Of a DNA stretch of 64,000 nt, positions 36,180 to 44,531 are shown in pieces; positions within the stretch are counted from its first letter, which is position 1; every line of letters begins with the position of its first letter. Below the pieces are notes generated by a model. The model was not told the origin of the DNA. It did not search any database and saw only the letters and a program-made list of their open reading frames with translations. Both the position numbers and the translations under genes were made by a program. Origin of the DNA: Fidelibacterota bacterium (GTDB lineage: Bacteria > Fidelibacterota > Marinisomatia > Marinisomatales > TCS55); assembly GCA_014239435.1 (NCBI GenBank), contig JAAZYX010000020.1, positions 124,001 to 188,000 of the forward strand. The letters are read 5' to 3'.

Positions 36180-36225
36180 AAAGCCCCGTTTTTTTCAATT
36201 GAAGCATGATAAGAAACGGGGCTTT
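36180..36225 (+). terminator. intrinsic terminator of ppdK, possibly bidirectional
   Basis: A 12-bp perfect stem (AAAGCCCCGTTT and AAACGGGGCTTT) with a 22-base loop begins two bases after the ppdK stop. The minus-strand motor operon ends 29 bases beyond it, so it may serve both. Confidence 0.8.
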
Positions 36226-36253
36226 CCTGTTCAAGAAGGTACTGTTTCAAGTA

Positions 36254-37186
36254 TTATTCCACCATTTCGGATCCACCTACAAAGTCTTCTAAATTATATG
36301 CCCCGTCTTTTTCCATCTGTTTCGCGGCCTGCACAACAGACTTGCGAGCACCATCTACCTCGCGTTTCGAAATTGCTCCTTCAACCGGCTCATACATCGC
36401 CTGTTTTTTCTGAGGAAGATTTTCAATTACTCGGCCACTGATGTCGTCGGACATGCCTTTTAGAGCCAATGCAACCACATCCAGTTCCACAGAATTCATC
36501 AAATCGCGAATGATATTATCCGGGAATAGCTCAAAAATAGAATCAAACGTAATGTGATATTTTCTTACTTCTTCCGCAAGCTCTGGGTCTTCTATAGTAA
36601 GCGCTTCCAGAAATTGTTTTTCTTCCTCCGGGCTCATTTCACCCAATAAATCTGCCACTTCTTTTCCGCCGCCTCTTGAAAATTCCACAGTTTTGGGCAA
36701 TACTTGTGAATTCTTTTTTAGCCTTGTAGCGATATTGACAATGGCCTGAAGGGGGACATCCTGCAAATTCCCCATATTTCTAAGGACTGTATTCCTCACC
36801 TCTCCATCCAATCTACCCATAACGGCCGTTTTCCGATCATTGGGAACCTGAGCCAGAATAATTGCAATTACACGCGGTGCTTCTGTACTTAACAGAGCTA
36901 CGAGTTGCTCATCTGTTATTTCTGTAAGAAACTCAAAAGGTTTTTTAGGCTCATCGCTATCGTCTTCTTCGAATTTTTCACTCACAAAATTGAAGTAAAA
37001 ATCTTCCATGACCCGCTTTTTAACAGAAAAAGCCACGTCGCCCATCTCTCGAATTGCAGACCTAATTTTCCGGATATCCGTTTTGCTTAAATCCTTTACC
37101 AAAGTAAGCGCTAGGCTCTCACCCAAAGTTGAAAACAGGATGGCAACCTTTTGCAGGCCAGACAGCTGGTTATAATCAGTAATCAT
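36254..37186 (-). CDS. fliG: FliG-like rotor (motor switch) protein
   Basis: The 310-residue protein matches FliG (331 residues in E. coli) over its whole length. The N-terminal domain (about 8-75) corresponds to the FliF-binding part. The middle domain contains STEAPRVIAIILAQVPNDRK (about 100-119). A glycine linker GGGKEVADLL (172-181) precedes the C-terminal domain, with DPELAEEVRKYHITFDSIFEL and SVELDVVALALKGM. Arg227 appears to fall where the torque-helix arginine of FliG sits. In flagella FliG is the rotor ring on which MotA acts. Here it is last in an operon with MotA, MotB and a FliF-like protein, with no other flagellar gene. Confidence 0.85.
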   Translation of the reverse strand: MITDYNQLSGLQKVAILFSTLGESLALTLVKDLSKTDIRKIRSAIREMGDVAFSVKKRVMEDFYFNFVSEKFEEDDSDEPKKPFEFLTEITDEQLVALLSTEAPRVIAIILAQVPNDRKTAVMGRLDGEVRNTVLRNMGNLQDVPLQAIVNIATRLKKNSQVLPKTVEFSRGGGKEVADLLGEMSPEEEKQFLEALTIEDPELAEEVRKYHITFDSIFELFPDNIIRDLMNSVELDVVALALKGMSDDISGRVIENLPQKKQAMYEPVEGAISKREVDGARKSVVQAAKQMEKDGAYNLEDFVGGSEMVE

Positions 37187-37196
37187 TTCCTATCCT

Positions 37197-38741
37197 CTAC
37201 TTTTTCTTTTTCTTCTTTTTTTTCTTTTTACCGTCATCGTCACCGTCTGCGGATTCTTCTGCCTGAGGTGTTTCTGGTTCCGGCGGAGCCGGTGCTTCGG
37301 TAACAATCCAATCCTGCACAATCTTTGTTGCCGTGGAAGGCTGACCAACGCTCATGGAAACAACTGCCTGCTTCATATCATTGATTTCACTCTGAATAAC
37401 ACTCGGATCCTCAATGGAACTCGGCACAATTGTTTGCTGAGGCGCTGGAGTCGCCGTTTGTTTTGATTCACCATTTACTGGGCTATCTTTTTTTTTACGT
37501 GGGCGGGGAGGGTACATCCACGGTGGAGGAGGCGGAAACGCCTGCTGCTTATTCTTATTCCCCATGAGTACCATTACCAAAACTACCACAAGAACAATTA
37601 CAAGTGCTCCAAGAATAGACATGAAAACCACCATCATTGTAGAACTCCCGCCGGAGCGCCGGTCCAAATCCGATTGTACCGATTCCAGCATAGCCATCTT
37701 TTCGGCTATTTGCGCATCCAACTGAATTTTTTCGCCTTCTTTAAGATCCATTTGCGCCTGTAATTCTGAATCCGGCGCTGCAGAAATCAAATCCCTCAAT
37801 CCTTGGATTTCATCGTTTAAAGACTGAAGCTTCATTGAATCATCCTGAAGAATGTCTGTTTTTTCCTCCTCATAGGCCCGAGCGCGGGCAGCCATTTCAA
37901 GCTCCGACAGCTTCGATTGGAAATAAAGCCTGTCTTCTTCTCTGCGCTGAGCTTCGTTTTCTTTATAACGGTCTAGTTCAGACTTCCACGTTTCCTCATC
38001 TTCGGCATCATCCGCGGTTTGCTCTTCGAGGGATTCCAGTTTTTCCGCAATATTTTTTAACAGGATATGTTCAGCCGTTTTTTCATCTCTGCGCTCCTTA
38101 AAAGATGCGGTCATAATACTGAGCACATCCCCGCGCGCGCGGTTAAAACGGGATGCTACCATCACAACTTGTCGGATATTTTCAATTAGCTCAGGCGAGG
38201 CGCCTTCCTGTAGAATAATGGAAATATCCATTGCTTTAACACTTGCCACAGATGGGCGGATTTCTTTATGTGTTCTCGAATGGCGTTGTTTATCTTCAGA
38301 TTGTTGCTCAAACGGTTCGTATAATTCCTCTTCAACTTCAATGTCCGAAACAACTGCCGAAGGTTCCGGCTCTACTTCAAAATCAAACCCGGGGATTGGC
38401 AGACCCACTCCGGATACAGTCTGAGAGGAAGATTCCGCCTCAGATTCAATATCTTCAGAAAGGTTGTTAATTCTGTTGCGTGCTGGAGAAGATGATTCTT
38501 CTCCAGTCATGACAGTATACTGTTCCTCAACTGATCTACTCAATTCCAAATCTACGCTGACATCAACTACATACTTTTTATTATCAATTACTTTTGATAA
38601 AGCATCTGTAATTCTTGCGCGCAGATCATTTTCAACCATCAGTTTTTGAGCCAGATAACCCGACCCCTCTTGGGCGCCGAGGATTCCCAAGCAGAGGGCA
38701 GTCACCCACAAGATTGGATGATTCTTGAACCTCTTCATCAT
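37197..38741 (-). CDS. reduced FliF-like MS-ring protein
   Basis: The 514-residue protein has a signal peptide or anchor (about 5-23) and then a split domain resembling the third ring-building motif of FliF. Its first half is ITDALSKVIDNKKYVVDVSV and VDLELS (44-68). Its second half is AMDISIILQEG, then ASPELIENIRQVVMVASRF and RARGDVLSI (170-209). An acidic, Ser-rich insert lies between (80-165). A long coiled coil (215-365), a membrane helix (369-393) and a proline-rich cytoplasmic tail follow. The tail contains QPSTATKIVQDWI (467-479), like the FliG-binding motif at the FliF C terminus, and ends in ten lysines. The first two FliF ring motifs are absent. Position next to fliG supports the assignment. 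Confidence 0.65.
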   Translation of the reverse strand: MMKRFKNHPILWVTALCLGILGAQEGSGYLAQKLMVENDLRARITDALSKVIDNKKYVVDVSVDLELSRSVEEQYTVMTGEESSSPARNRINNLSEDIESEAESSSQTVSGVGLPIPGFDFEVEPEPSAVVSDIEVEEELYEPFEQQSEDKQRHSRTHKEIRPSVASVKAMDISIILQEGASPELIENIRQVVMVASRFNRARGDVLSIMTASFKERRDEKTAEHILLKNIAEKLESLEEQTADDAEDEETWKSELDRYKENEAQRREEDRLYFQSKLSELEMAARARAYEEEKTDILQDDSMKLQSLNDEIQGLRDLISAAPDSELQAQMDLKEGEKIQLDAQIAEKMAMLESVQSDLDRRSGGSSTMMVVFMSILGALVIVLVVVLVMVLMGNKNKQQAFPPPPPWMYPPRPRKKKDSPVNGESKQTATPAPQQTIVPSSIEDPSVIQSEINDMKQAVVSMSVGQPSTATKIVQDWIVTEAPAPPEPETPQAEESADGDDDGKKKKKKKKKK

Positions 38742-38771
38742 AATAAACTCCTTCTTAATTCCATGATAATT

Positions 38772-39563
38772 TTATCCTGCGCCTGCCTGCTCGATAAATT
38801 TACTCGAGTGGTGCGCCGGTTTCAAAAATGTAATTTCTACTCGTCTGTTTCGTGCCTTTTTCTCCGGAGTGGCATTATAAGCCCCCACTGTTTGGGTGTT
38901 TAATGCCATCATGGGATCTTTATCGCGCGGTACCCAATGCGCATACCCCGTTGCAATGAGTCGCGTTGGATCCACACCAAGAATAATGGCTTCCCGCACC
39001 ACAGCTGATGCCCGAGATGAGGCTAGTTCCCAATTACTTGGAAATCTGGTGTGAAATTTTTCAGGGAGAAGATCGCTATCTGTATGCCCGGCAACTTCGA
39101 TTTGAAATATAGAATTTTGAATTTGTGGTACTATATGATCTTTTAGCAGGTTTTTTAAATCATCCTTTAAATCAGCGCTTCCGGATCCAAAACTGAAGTC
39201 TCCGCTAATCTCCAATGTTACACCCTTGGGTCCTGTAGTGATCTCCACAGGCGGACTGCCTTCTGATTCTTCTTTTAAATCTTCGATCATCTCTTCCAAA
39301 TTATCTTTTACGTCGGCCAAGTTTGATGCTGCATTGTCCTTTTTTATTTTAGTTCCGAGCGACTTTCCTGTTGAGTTTGCCATTTCCATTAGTTTTACAG
39401 GATCGATGGTAGAGATTGCTGCCAGCAATACAAAGAAAGCGAACAACAAAGTCATCATATCCGCAAATGTTCCAAACCATCCCGGTAATCCTTCATCAAC
39501 TAAAGTTTTTCCCTTTTTAATTCCTTTTTTGAATTCCTTTTTTTCTTTTGATGTTTTAGGCAT
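38772..39563 (-). CDS. motB: MotB-like stator protein with OmpA peptidoglycan-binding domain
   Basis: The 263-residue protein has a very basic cytoplasmic start, one membrane helix with GTFADMMTLLFAFFVLLAAI, and a linker followed by a C-terminal OmpA/MotB domain (about 150-258; IEVAGHTDSD, ELASSRASAVV, KARNRRVEITF). Asp35 in the helix matches the proton- or sodium-carrying aspartate of MotB. It should anchor the stator to peptidoglycan. Five bases separate it from motA upstream and 30 from the FliF-like gene downstream. ExbD/TolR is excluded by the large peptidoglycan-binding domain. Confidence 0.9.
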   Translation of the reverse strand: MPKTSKEKKEFKKGIKKGKTLVDEGLPGWFGTFADMMTLLFAFFVLLAAISTIDPVKLMEMANSTGKSLGTKIKKDNAASNLADVKDNLEEMIEDLKEESEGSPPVEITTGPKGVTLEISGDFSFGSGSADLKDDLKNLLKDHIVPQIQNSIFQIEVAGHTDSDLLPEKFHTRFPSNWELASSRASAVVREAIILGVDPTRLIATGYAHWVPRDKDPMMALNTQTVGAYNATPEKKARNRRVEITFLKPAHHSSKFIEQAGAG

Positions 39564-39568
39564 TTAAC

Positions 39569-40351
39569 CTACTCGGGAGCTTTCCATTCCTTTGGCGGAA
39601 TAAATGAATTCAGTTTTTCTCGCACAATTAATGGATGCTTTTTTTGGTGAATGAGCCTCGATGCCTCTACAAGCATTGCTTGAAGAGTACTGGTAAAGCT
39701 GGTTCGTGTATCTAGTTTTTCACTCATTGGTAAAAAGAATAAATTCGCAAATACTGCCCCATAAAAAGTGGTAATCAACGCGGCGGACATCCCCGGGCCC
39801 AAAGAGTCTGCGCCACCCTCTCCTCCAAAGCCTGATAACATAATTACCAACCCGATTAAAGTTCCGATCATTCCCCAGGCGGGAGCCATTGTCCCCATGG
39901 ATTTAAACAAACCTGCCTGAGTTTTTTCGCGAACTTCTCTGTATTCAATACGTGTCTCTAAAATTTCTGTCAATTCATCCAATGAATAACCATCTACAAC
40001 CATTTGAACGCCGTCTCTGAAAAACGGGTTTCTAATTCCTTCTACAGCTTTCTCGAGGTCTGCTACGCCTTTCCTTCCTACATCTGCGGCTTCTACTGCA
40101 TCATCAACAACATCGCCTAATTTTAACTTACCGCCTTTAAATACCGCGCCCATTGCTGCGCCCAACTTCATTACATCAGATAGGGGGAATGCAACCGAAA
40201 CAGAAGCAACCATTCCTCCAAAGACAATCGCAAAACTAGAGGGTGAAATAAACCCTGCCATGCTGGCATTAGCAGCGGCGGCGGCCATGAATATCCCTCC
40301 GAAAATGGAAGCCAATCCAATAATAATACCTACTATTGTTGCAATATCCAT
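39569..40351 (-). CDS. motA: MotA/PomA-like stator protein
   Basis: The 260-residue protein has four membrane segments (about 5-25, 38-55, 152-172 and 188-208) and a cytoplasmic loop between the second and third. That loop holds VGRKGVADLEKAVE, with Arg93 and Glu100 near where MotA/PomA carry the charged residues that engage FliG. GTMAPAWGMIGTLIGLVIML and ALITTFYGAVFANLFFLPMSEKL are MotA family blocks. Its length is closer to PomA/LafT than to E. coli MotA. It forms the ion channel with MotB and lies between the outer-membrane barrel gene (6-base gap) and motB. Confidence 0.92.
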   Translation of the reverse strand: MDIATIVGIIIGLASIFGGIFMAAAAANASMAGFISPSSFAIVFGGMVASVSVAFPLSDVMKLGAAMGAVFKGGKLKLGDVVDDAVEAADVGRKGVADLEKAVEGIRNPFFRDGVQMVVDGYSLDELTEILETRIEYREVREKTQAGLFKSMGTMAPAWGMIGTLIGLVIMLSGFGGEGGADSLGPGMSAALITTFYGAVFANLFFLPMSEKLDTRTSFTSTLQAMLVEASRLIHQKKHPLIVREKLNSFIPPKEWKAPE

Positions 40352-40357
40352 AAAGTG

Positions 40358-41722
40358 TTACTCCTCTAAAAAACTGGTGGACTTCAAACGGTTTTCATGA
40401 AGCGCCTTTAATACATTCCTTACATCATCATATTCAGGATCAAGGCGCAATGCCAAATTCCAATTAATAGTCGCTCTCTGTATATCTCCCAGTTTGTAAT
40501 AGATAGAACCTCTCCGAGCATAGGCCAACGCAAGATCTGGCCGGAGATCTAAAGCCATGTCAACTTCCTGGAGCGCTTCCCTGTAATCGCCTGCATAAAA
40601 ATATCTTAGAGAACGTGATAAATGGCGCATGGCTTCATTCATATGCTGCTCATCAACGTTTTTTGTGAGCTTAATCGACGATAAAGAATCTTCAAGAAAC
40701 TGGGATTTTTGTTCCATCGCAGCCAATCGAATCATCAGATTCCGCATTTCATTATTCATCATACTCATCGAATCTCGAAGCGAGTGTACGGTAAAATCGG
40801 CTGCCATGAGTGTAGAGTCAAATTGAACACCATATTCTCCCGTTCCCGGAAGTGTGGACGGATAGATGGGCGATGGGCCGTCAATTGGCGCTGCTCTTGC
40901 GGCACCTCGAGGAACGGACATGTCCAGGCCAAGCGTCCATCCGGGGTGCCCCTTCCAATACCGCTTGTTCCAGTCTGGTAATTTTTCAATGTGGGTGAAC
41001 CCTAGGTTCAGGCGATAATCCGAGGTAAGGGGGATGCGGAGTCCCACATTGATGCCCGTCCCGTCGAATTCACCCACAAGATCTATTCCTCCCCAGTTTT
41101 TCATAAAGGGAGTATTTAAAATAAAACCCGCAAACACGCCGGCGCCGGTTCCGGCTGTTTGGGATGTATCAAGGGCGGAAAGTGTATCCTGCGAAGAAAA
41201 TCCGCCGGTTCCAAACCCTATAAAAGTATTCATGGCATATGTTCCAAGCTGTTTTTCACTGCTTACAACACCAAAAAAAGAAAGCTGGTCCGGGTCGAGC
41301 GCCAAGCCGCCCTGTTCTTGATTTTCAAAAACTACATCATGCATTCCAATAGATAGGGACACGTGATTATATGTATAAACCCGCTGTTGGAAATGAAAGC
41401 CAAACTCTACGGGAGGCGTATAGGTGGACACATCTAGATTGGCAATGGATGTCGTGTCGCCACCTTGGGCCGATGAAAACCCGAGAATAAAGTTTTTCCC
41501 GAGGCCCATATCAAAATACACGCCTTTTGATGTATTGAGATTCCCAAAGTTATACACCTCTGACCCAAACCCAACGCGGAATAAATACGGCAGCTGACCG
41601 GATCTGCTGGTCGGGATTTTCATCATCACACCAGGACGTGTATAGGCAACACGCGTTGCGCTAAAGGCAGATGCGCCTAGGGCAACCAAAAGGGATATAC
41701 TTATAATCCGCAAATTTTTCAT
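40358..41722 (-). CDS. outer-membrane barrel-like protein with C-terminal TPR domain
   Basis: The 454-residue protein has a signal peptide (about 1-21, ASAFSA) and about 260 residues of Gly/aromatic alternating strands. These include FRVGFGSEVYNFGN, VYFDMGLGKNFILGFSSA and NVGLRIPLTSDYRLNLGFTH, which look like an outer-membrane beta-barrel. A short helical region (about 305-350) leads to a TPR domain (about 365-445; YFYAGDYREALQEVDMALDL, ARRGSIYYKLGDIQRAT). The TPR tail would face the periplasm or the surface and bind partners. Between the CpoB-like gene (4-base overlap) and motA (6-base gap), it is a strong candidate for the outer-membrane part of the motor. Confidence 0.65.
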   Translation of the reverse strand: MKNLRIISISLLVALGASAFSATRVAYTRPGVMMKIPTSRSGQLPYLFRVGFGSEVYNFGNLNTSKGVYFDMGLGKNFILGFSSAQGGDTTSIANLDVSTYTPPVEFGFHFQQRVYTYNHVSLSIGMHDVVFENQEQGGLALDPDQLSFFGVVSSEKQLGTYAMNTFIGFGTGGFSSQDTLSALDTSQTAGTGAGVFAGFILNTPFMKNWGGIDLVGEFDGTGINVGLRIPLTSDYRLNLGFTHIEKLPDWNKRYWKGHPGWTLGLDMSVPRGAARAAPIDGPSPIYPSTLPGTGEYGVQFDSTLMAADFTVHSLRDSMSMMNNEMRNLMIRLAAMEQKSQFLEDSLSSIKLTKNVDEQHMNEAMRHLSRSLRYFYAGDYREALQEVDMALDLRPDLALAYARRGSIYYKLGDIQRATINWNLALRLDPEYDDVRNVLKALHENRLKSTSFLEE

Positions 41723-42573
41723 TTAATTGCTTCGGCCTTTGCCAATTCGAGCCCGGCTAGTTTTGCATATTCGCTGTTTGGGTGCCACCTTACAATAGCA
41801 GAAAAAGCATTAAGTGCTTCGGATTCACGGCCGAGCTTACGATACACCAAGCCTTTTTGAATTAATGCATCTGCTTCTCGGCTTAAATCAGGACGGTGCA
41901 ATAAATCCTCAAGAATTTCTAAGGCTTTTTGATATTCCCCCTTTTGTAAATAGGAATCTGCCATCCAATACAAAATATTTTCTGCTGTGCGCGGCTGGGC
42001 CAATTCCAGCTTTAAGGATGAAAAATGTTTTAATGCGGCATCATAGTCCTCCCGCTGATATGCGAAAACACCTGACATGTAAATAGATGTGCTAAACCCT
42101 GCCTTGGGAGAGGCTTGAGCAGTGTAGATTGGCGCAGATTCGGTTAGCGGAATCTGGGGAGTCCTTGATTCCATGTAAGATTCTTTTAAATCTGCGATTA
42201 GGGTTTTGAGTTCGCTGTTTTCCTGCTTTAGAAATGCAATGTCGCTCTTGATAGAGTTATCCAATGAGGATACTTTTTCCTGTATCCTGTCCAGCGTTTC
42301 CATCATTTCTTTGGACGATGCCATATATACGGAGCCGCTTTGAATTTTTTTTACCCTGAATTTCACCTCATCAGATGTAGAGGCAACGACGCGGGAATAG
42401 GTTTCACTACCGTCCGACGGCTCAATTACGATTCCAAGGTCTAGAAAAAAGATGTCCGCGATGGATTCGCGGCTTACGTCTTGGGCTGTACTTAATGACA
42501 GTATTGTTAGTAACGACAGGGCGCTAAGCATGTGAGTCCTCAGATATAACAAAATCCCGACATTTTGATTCAT
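41719..42573 (-). CDS. periplasmic coiled-coil/TPR protein, CpoB/YbgF-like
   Basis: The 284-residue protein has a signal peptide (the inner ATG at 42531 gives MLSALSLLTILSLSTAQ). A coiled-coil segment (about 87-135) and at least three TPR-like helix pairs follow (GVFAYQREDYDAALKHFSSL, ENILYWMADSYLQKGEYQKA, LVYRKLGRESEALNAF). This layout is that of the Tol-Pal protein CpoB/YbgF. It overlaps the upstream stop (TAATG) and the downstream start (ATGA), so it belongs to the motor operon, where it could link inner- and outer-membrane parts. No tol or pal gene lies nearby. Confidence 0.7.
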   Translation of the reverse strand: MNQNVGILLYLRTHMLSALSLLTILSLSTAQDVSRESIADIFFLDLGIVIEPSDGSETYSRVVASTSDEVKFRVKKIQSGSVYMASSKEMMETLDRIQEKVSSLDNSIKSDIAFLKQENSELKTLIADLKESYMESRTPQIPLTESAPIYTAQASPKAGFSTSIYMSGVFAYQREDYDAALKHFSSLKLELAQPRTAENILYWMADSYLQKGEYQKALEILEDLLHRPDLSREADALIQKGLVYRKLGRESEALNAFSAIVRWHPNSEYAKLAGLELAKAEAIK

Positions 42574-43766
42574 TACTCGTATTCCTCCCAGTCGATTACA
42601 TAGGAATATCCTATGAACGATCCAAAAGAGTGTGGGACATAAAGTTCAAACGCGCCCGACGCGCCGGGCAAAAGCGTTGCATCCGTTGTAATGCCGGATT
42701 CAAATGTGTGATAGGCACCGCGAACAAAGGTTGTAAGTGTTTTTGTTTCGCCGCTCCAGTTTTTTCTAAATACAAAATCAACTTTAACAAAATCTGAGCG
42801 CCGCCCTCCAATATTTTTTACTTCGCCGGTAAAGATATAATTACCCTGCTTATCTTTTTTCTCACTGATATTCCCAACCAAAACACAATTGGCTGAATAT
42901 TGTTTTGCAGCATCTCTGCTTAAGCTGCCGGATGTATACTGAGGTTGGGCCAATTTTGGCATAGGCGGTGGGGAATAGCTGTCACGAATTTGCTCCGGCA
43001 CATACTCCTGAGATTCTTCCGTAACTACATTTTCAATAATGCGCACCACATTTTTGCGCTGAATAATCAGGTAGCCTACAAGTGTCTCAACTTTTAATGT
43101 TTCTTCGTCCTGATATACAATTTTCCCAAATACGGTGCTGCCGTTTTTAAGAATAATTTCTTTTGAATAAATGGCGAGAGGATTAACCCACATTTTGCTC
43201 AGCGCTTTTAGATCTTCCATCTCTGTATTTAAATGCTTGATTTCAGCATTGAGTTTTTTAACCTCGAAGCTTAATTCATTGATCACATAATTTTCATCAG
43301 AGCCGGGGACTTCGACTGGGGATGCTTCACCCGTGGAGCTTGCTTCTGCTGATTCCGTTTCCGCATTGGAAGAATCATCTGATTTTTCTTCTTTTGCCGT
43401 AGCCGCTCCGCCGCCGGATAAGGTTACTTCGTCCAAATCTACATCATCGTCTACAACGGATACCGGTATGTTTGCGGATCCCTGTTCACCTGCGTCAATT
43501 TGAAGGGTGTATTCGCCCGGGAGCACATCTTCAAAGTCAAAATTCCCGCCGCCGCGGCCAAACCGTTTTTTGGAAGTTTCTGTTCGCTGAGATTCCGACC
43601 CGTCTTCTTTTAATAATAAAACCGTTGTTTCGGTGACGCGTTCTTCGTCGACACCCACAACGGTTCCGGAAATCTCATATTCGTCCTTAGCCTGAAGGCC
43701 CGGCACAAATACCGCAAGAAGCAAGGGGTATAGGATTACCCCCTTCAAAATGTTGTTTTTACTCAT
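42573..43766 (-). CDS. secreted protein with carboxypeptidase-regulatory-like and FxLYD-like domains
   Basis: The 397-residue first gene of the motor operon has a signal peptide (about 1-26, GLQAK). A carboxypeptidase-regulatory-like beta-sandwich (about 30-115; YEISGTVVGVDEE, PGEYTLQIDAG) is followed by a Ser/Glu-rich linker. Next come a short coiled coil (about 165-190), a small all-beta segment (ILKNGSTVFGKIVYQDEETL to NVVRIIENV) and a C-terminal FxLYD-like domain (EVKNIGGRRSDFVKVDFVF). The parts suggest a periplasmic scaffold. I do not recognise the full architecture. It lies about 50 bases downstream of a good promoter. Confidence 0.6.
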   Translation of the reverse strand: MSKNNILKGVILYPLLLAVFVPGLQAKDEYEISGTVVGVDEERVTETTVLLLKEDGSESQRTETSKKRFGRGGGNFDFEDVLPGEYTLQIDAGEQGSANIPVSVVDDDVDLDEVTLSGGGAATAKEEKSDDSSNAETESAEASSTGEASPVEVPGSDENYVINELSFEVKKLNAEIKHLNTEMEDLKALSKMWVNPLAIYSKEIILKNGSTVFGKIVYQDEETLKVETLVGYLIIQRKNVVRIIENVVTEESQEYVPEQIRDSYSPPPMPKLAQPQYTSGSLSRDAAKQYSANCVLVGNISEKKDKQGNYIFTGEVKNIGGRRSDFVKVDFVFRKNWSGETKTLTTFVRGAYHTFESGITTDATLLPGASGAFELYVPHSFGSFIGYSYVIDWEEYE

Positions 43767-43823
43767 TTACAATTACCTCGGATCGAAAAGGCAGGCTATT
43801 ATTTAGCCTACCAAGTGCAGTCA

Positions 43824-43852
43824 ATTTTACTTCCGCTACGCTAAGGTGTCAA
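43824..43852 (-). promoter_or_regulatory. sigma70-like promoter of the motor operon
   Basis: On the minus strand TTGACA (43852-43847) is followed by exactly 17 bases and TAAAAT (43829-43824), one mismatch from the combined consensus. Transcription would start near 43817, about 50 bases upstream of the first gene of the motor operon. Confidence 0.65.
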
Positions 43853-43854
43853 GT

Positions 43855-43886
43855 AAAAAACCTGATCACCGCGGGTGGGGTTTTTA
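43855..43886 (-). terminator. probable terminator of the TPR lipoprotein gene
   Basis: On the minus strand an AAAAACC/GGTTTTT outer stem and a CACC-CGC-GGTG inner stem, separated by an internal loop, end in a T-run. It lies between the phhA/TPR-lipoprotein pair and the motor operon promoter. The stem is imperfect, so this is tentative. Confidence 0.45.
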
Positions 43887-43933
43887 GTCTGGATTATGGG
43901 GAAATTACAATAAAGGCGATGAACAACTTTTCG

Positions 43934-44488
43934 CTATTTCCAGAATTCTTCAAAAGTTTTTTGGCGAGCTTTAGCTTGAGATAGGTATTGCATTGCGTCT
44001 GAGCGAACGGCTGGAGGCATTTCTAGAGATATTGCTTTTTCATAGGCCTCTATAATCAGCTCAAAGTCTTGTGAGTCCTTTTTTTCATACACCCTCCCCA
44101 TCCAATAATGCGCCTCTCCAAGCGAGTCAATTAATACAGTAGCGCTAGCATAAGATTTCAATGCTTTCCAAAGCGAGGGGGCATCTCCTCTTTTATAAAG
44201 TTTGTGCCCATCCAAAATAGCGAGATGGTATTTTGCATCAAGATTGTTCGGGTCCAGGGCCAACACATTATTGAAAGAGTTTTCAGGCGCTGTTGATGTT
44301 TTAGCAATCGTGAGGTGCGCGACTATCAAAGCTGCTCGAATGATTTTATCATTTGGGTTCGCAGCCAACAATGAATCTTGATTTGCGATTACTTTTTTTG
44401 GATTGGTTTCCGCGAGAGATGTAATGGACGGCGCGCAGGACAGCCACATTATCACCATACATGAAAGAATAGAAATGAGGTGCCGCAT
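43934..44488 (-). CDS. TPR-containing lipoprotein
   Basis: The 184-residue product has a signal peptide ending in MWLSC, a plausible lipobox with Cys18. Helical repeat units follow (AALIVAHLTIAKTSTA, NVLALDPNNLDAKYHLAIL, AHYWMGRVYEKKDSQDFELI), characteristic of TPR proteins. It should be a membrane-anchored periplasmic scaffold. It follows phhA by 43 bases on the same strand and is separated from the motor operon by a probable terminator and promoter, so it is likely not part of that transcript. No specific role can be assigned. Confidence 0.6.
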   Translation of the reverse strand: MRHLISILSCMVIMWLSCAPSITSLAETNPKKVIANQDSLLAANPNDKIIRAALIVAHLTIAKTSTAPENSFNNVLALDPNNLDAKYHLAILDGHKLYKRGDAPSLWKALKSYASATVLIDSLGEAHYWMGRVYEKKDSQDFELIIEAYEKAISLEMPPAVRSDAMQYLSQAKARQKTFEEFWK

Positions 44489-44531
44489 AATGGTTTGGTG
44501 TACGATCGCCTGTTGAGGCGGGTTCCCCCAA

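Noticed and set aside
38772-40351. Zorya-type defence system or GldLM/ExbBD pair
   Set aside because: MotA and MotB have true stator features, including an OmpA peptidoglycan domain; FliG and a FliF-like gene follow and no ZorC/D/E-like nuclease or helicase is present.
36254-43766. Ordinary flagellar operon
   Set aside because: No rod, hook, filament, export or FliM/FliN gene is present, the FliF-like protein lacks its first two ring motifs, and the partner genes are envelope proteins. A flagellum elsewhere in the genome cannot be excluded.
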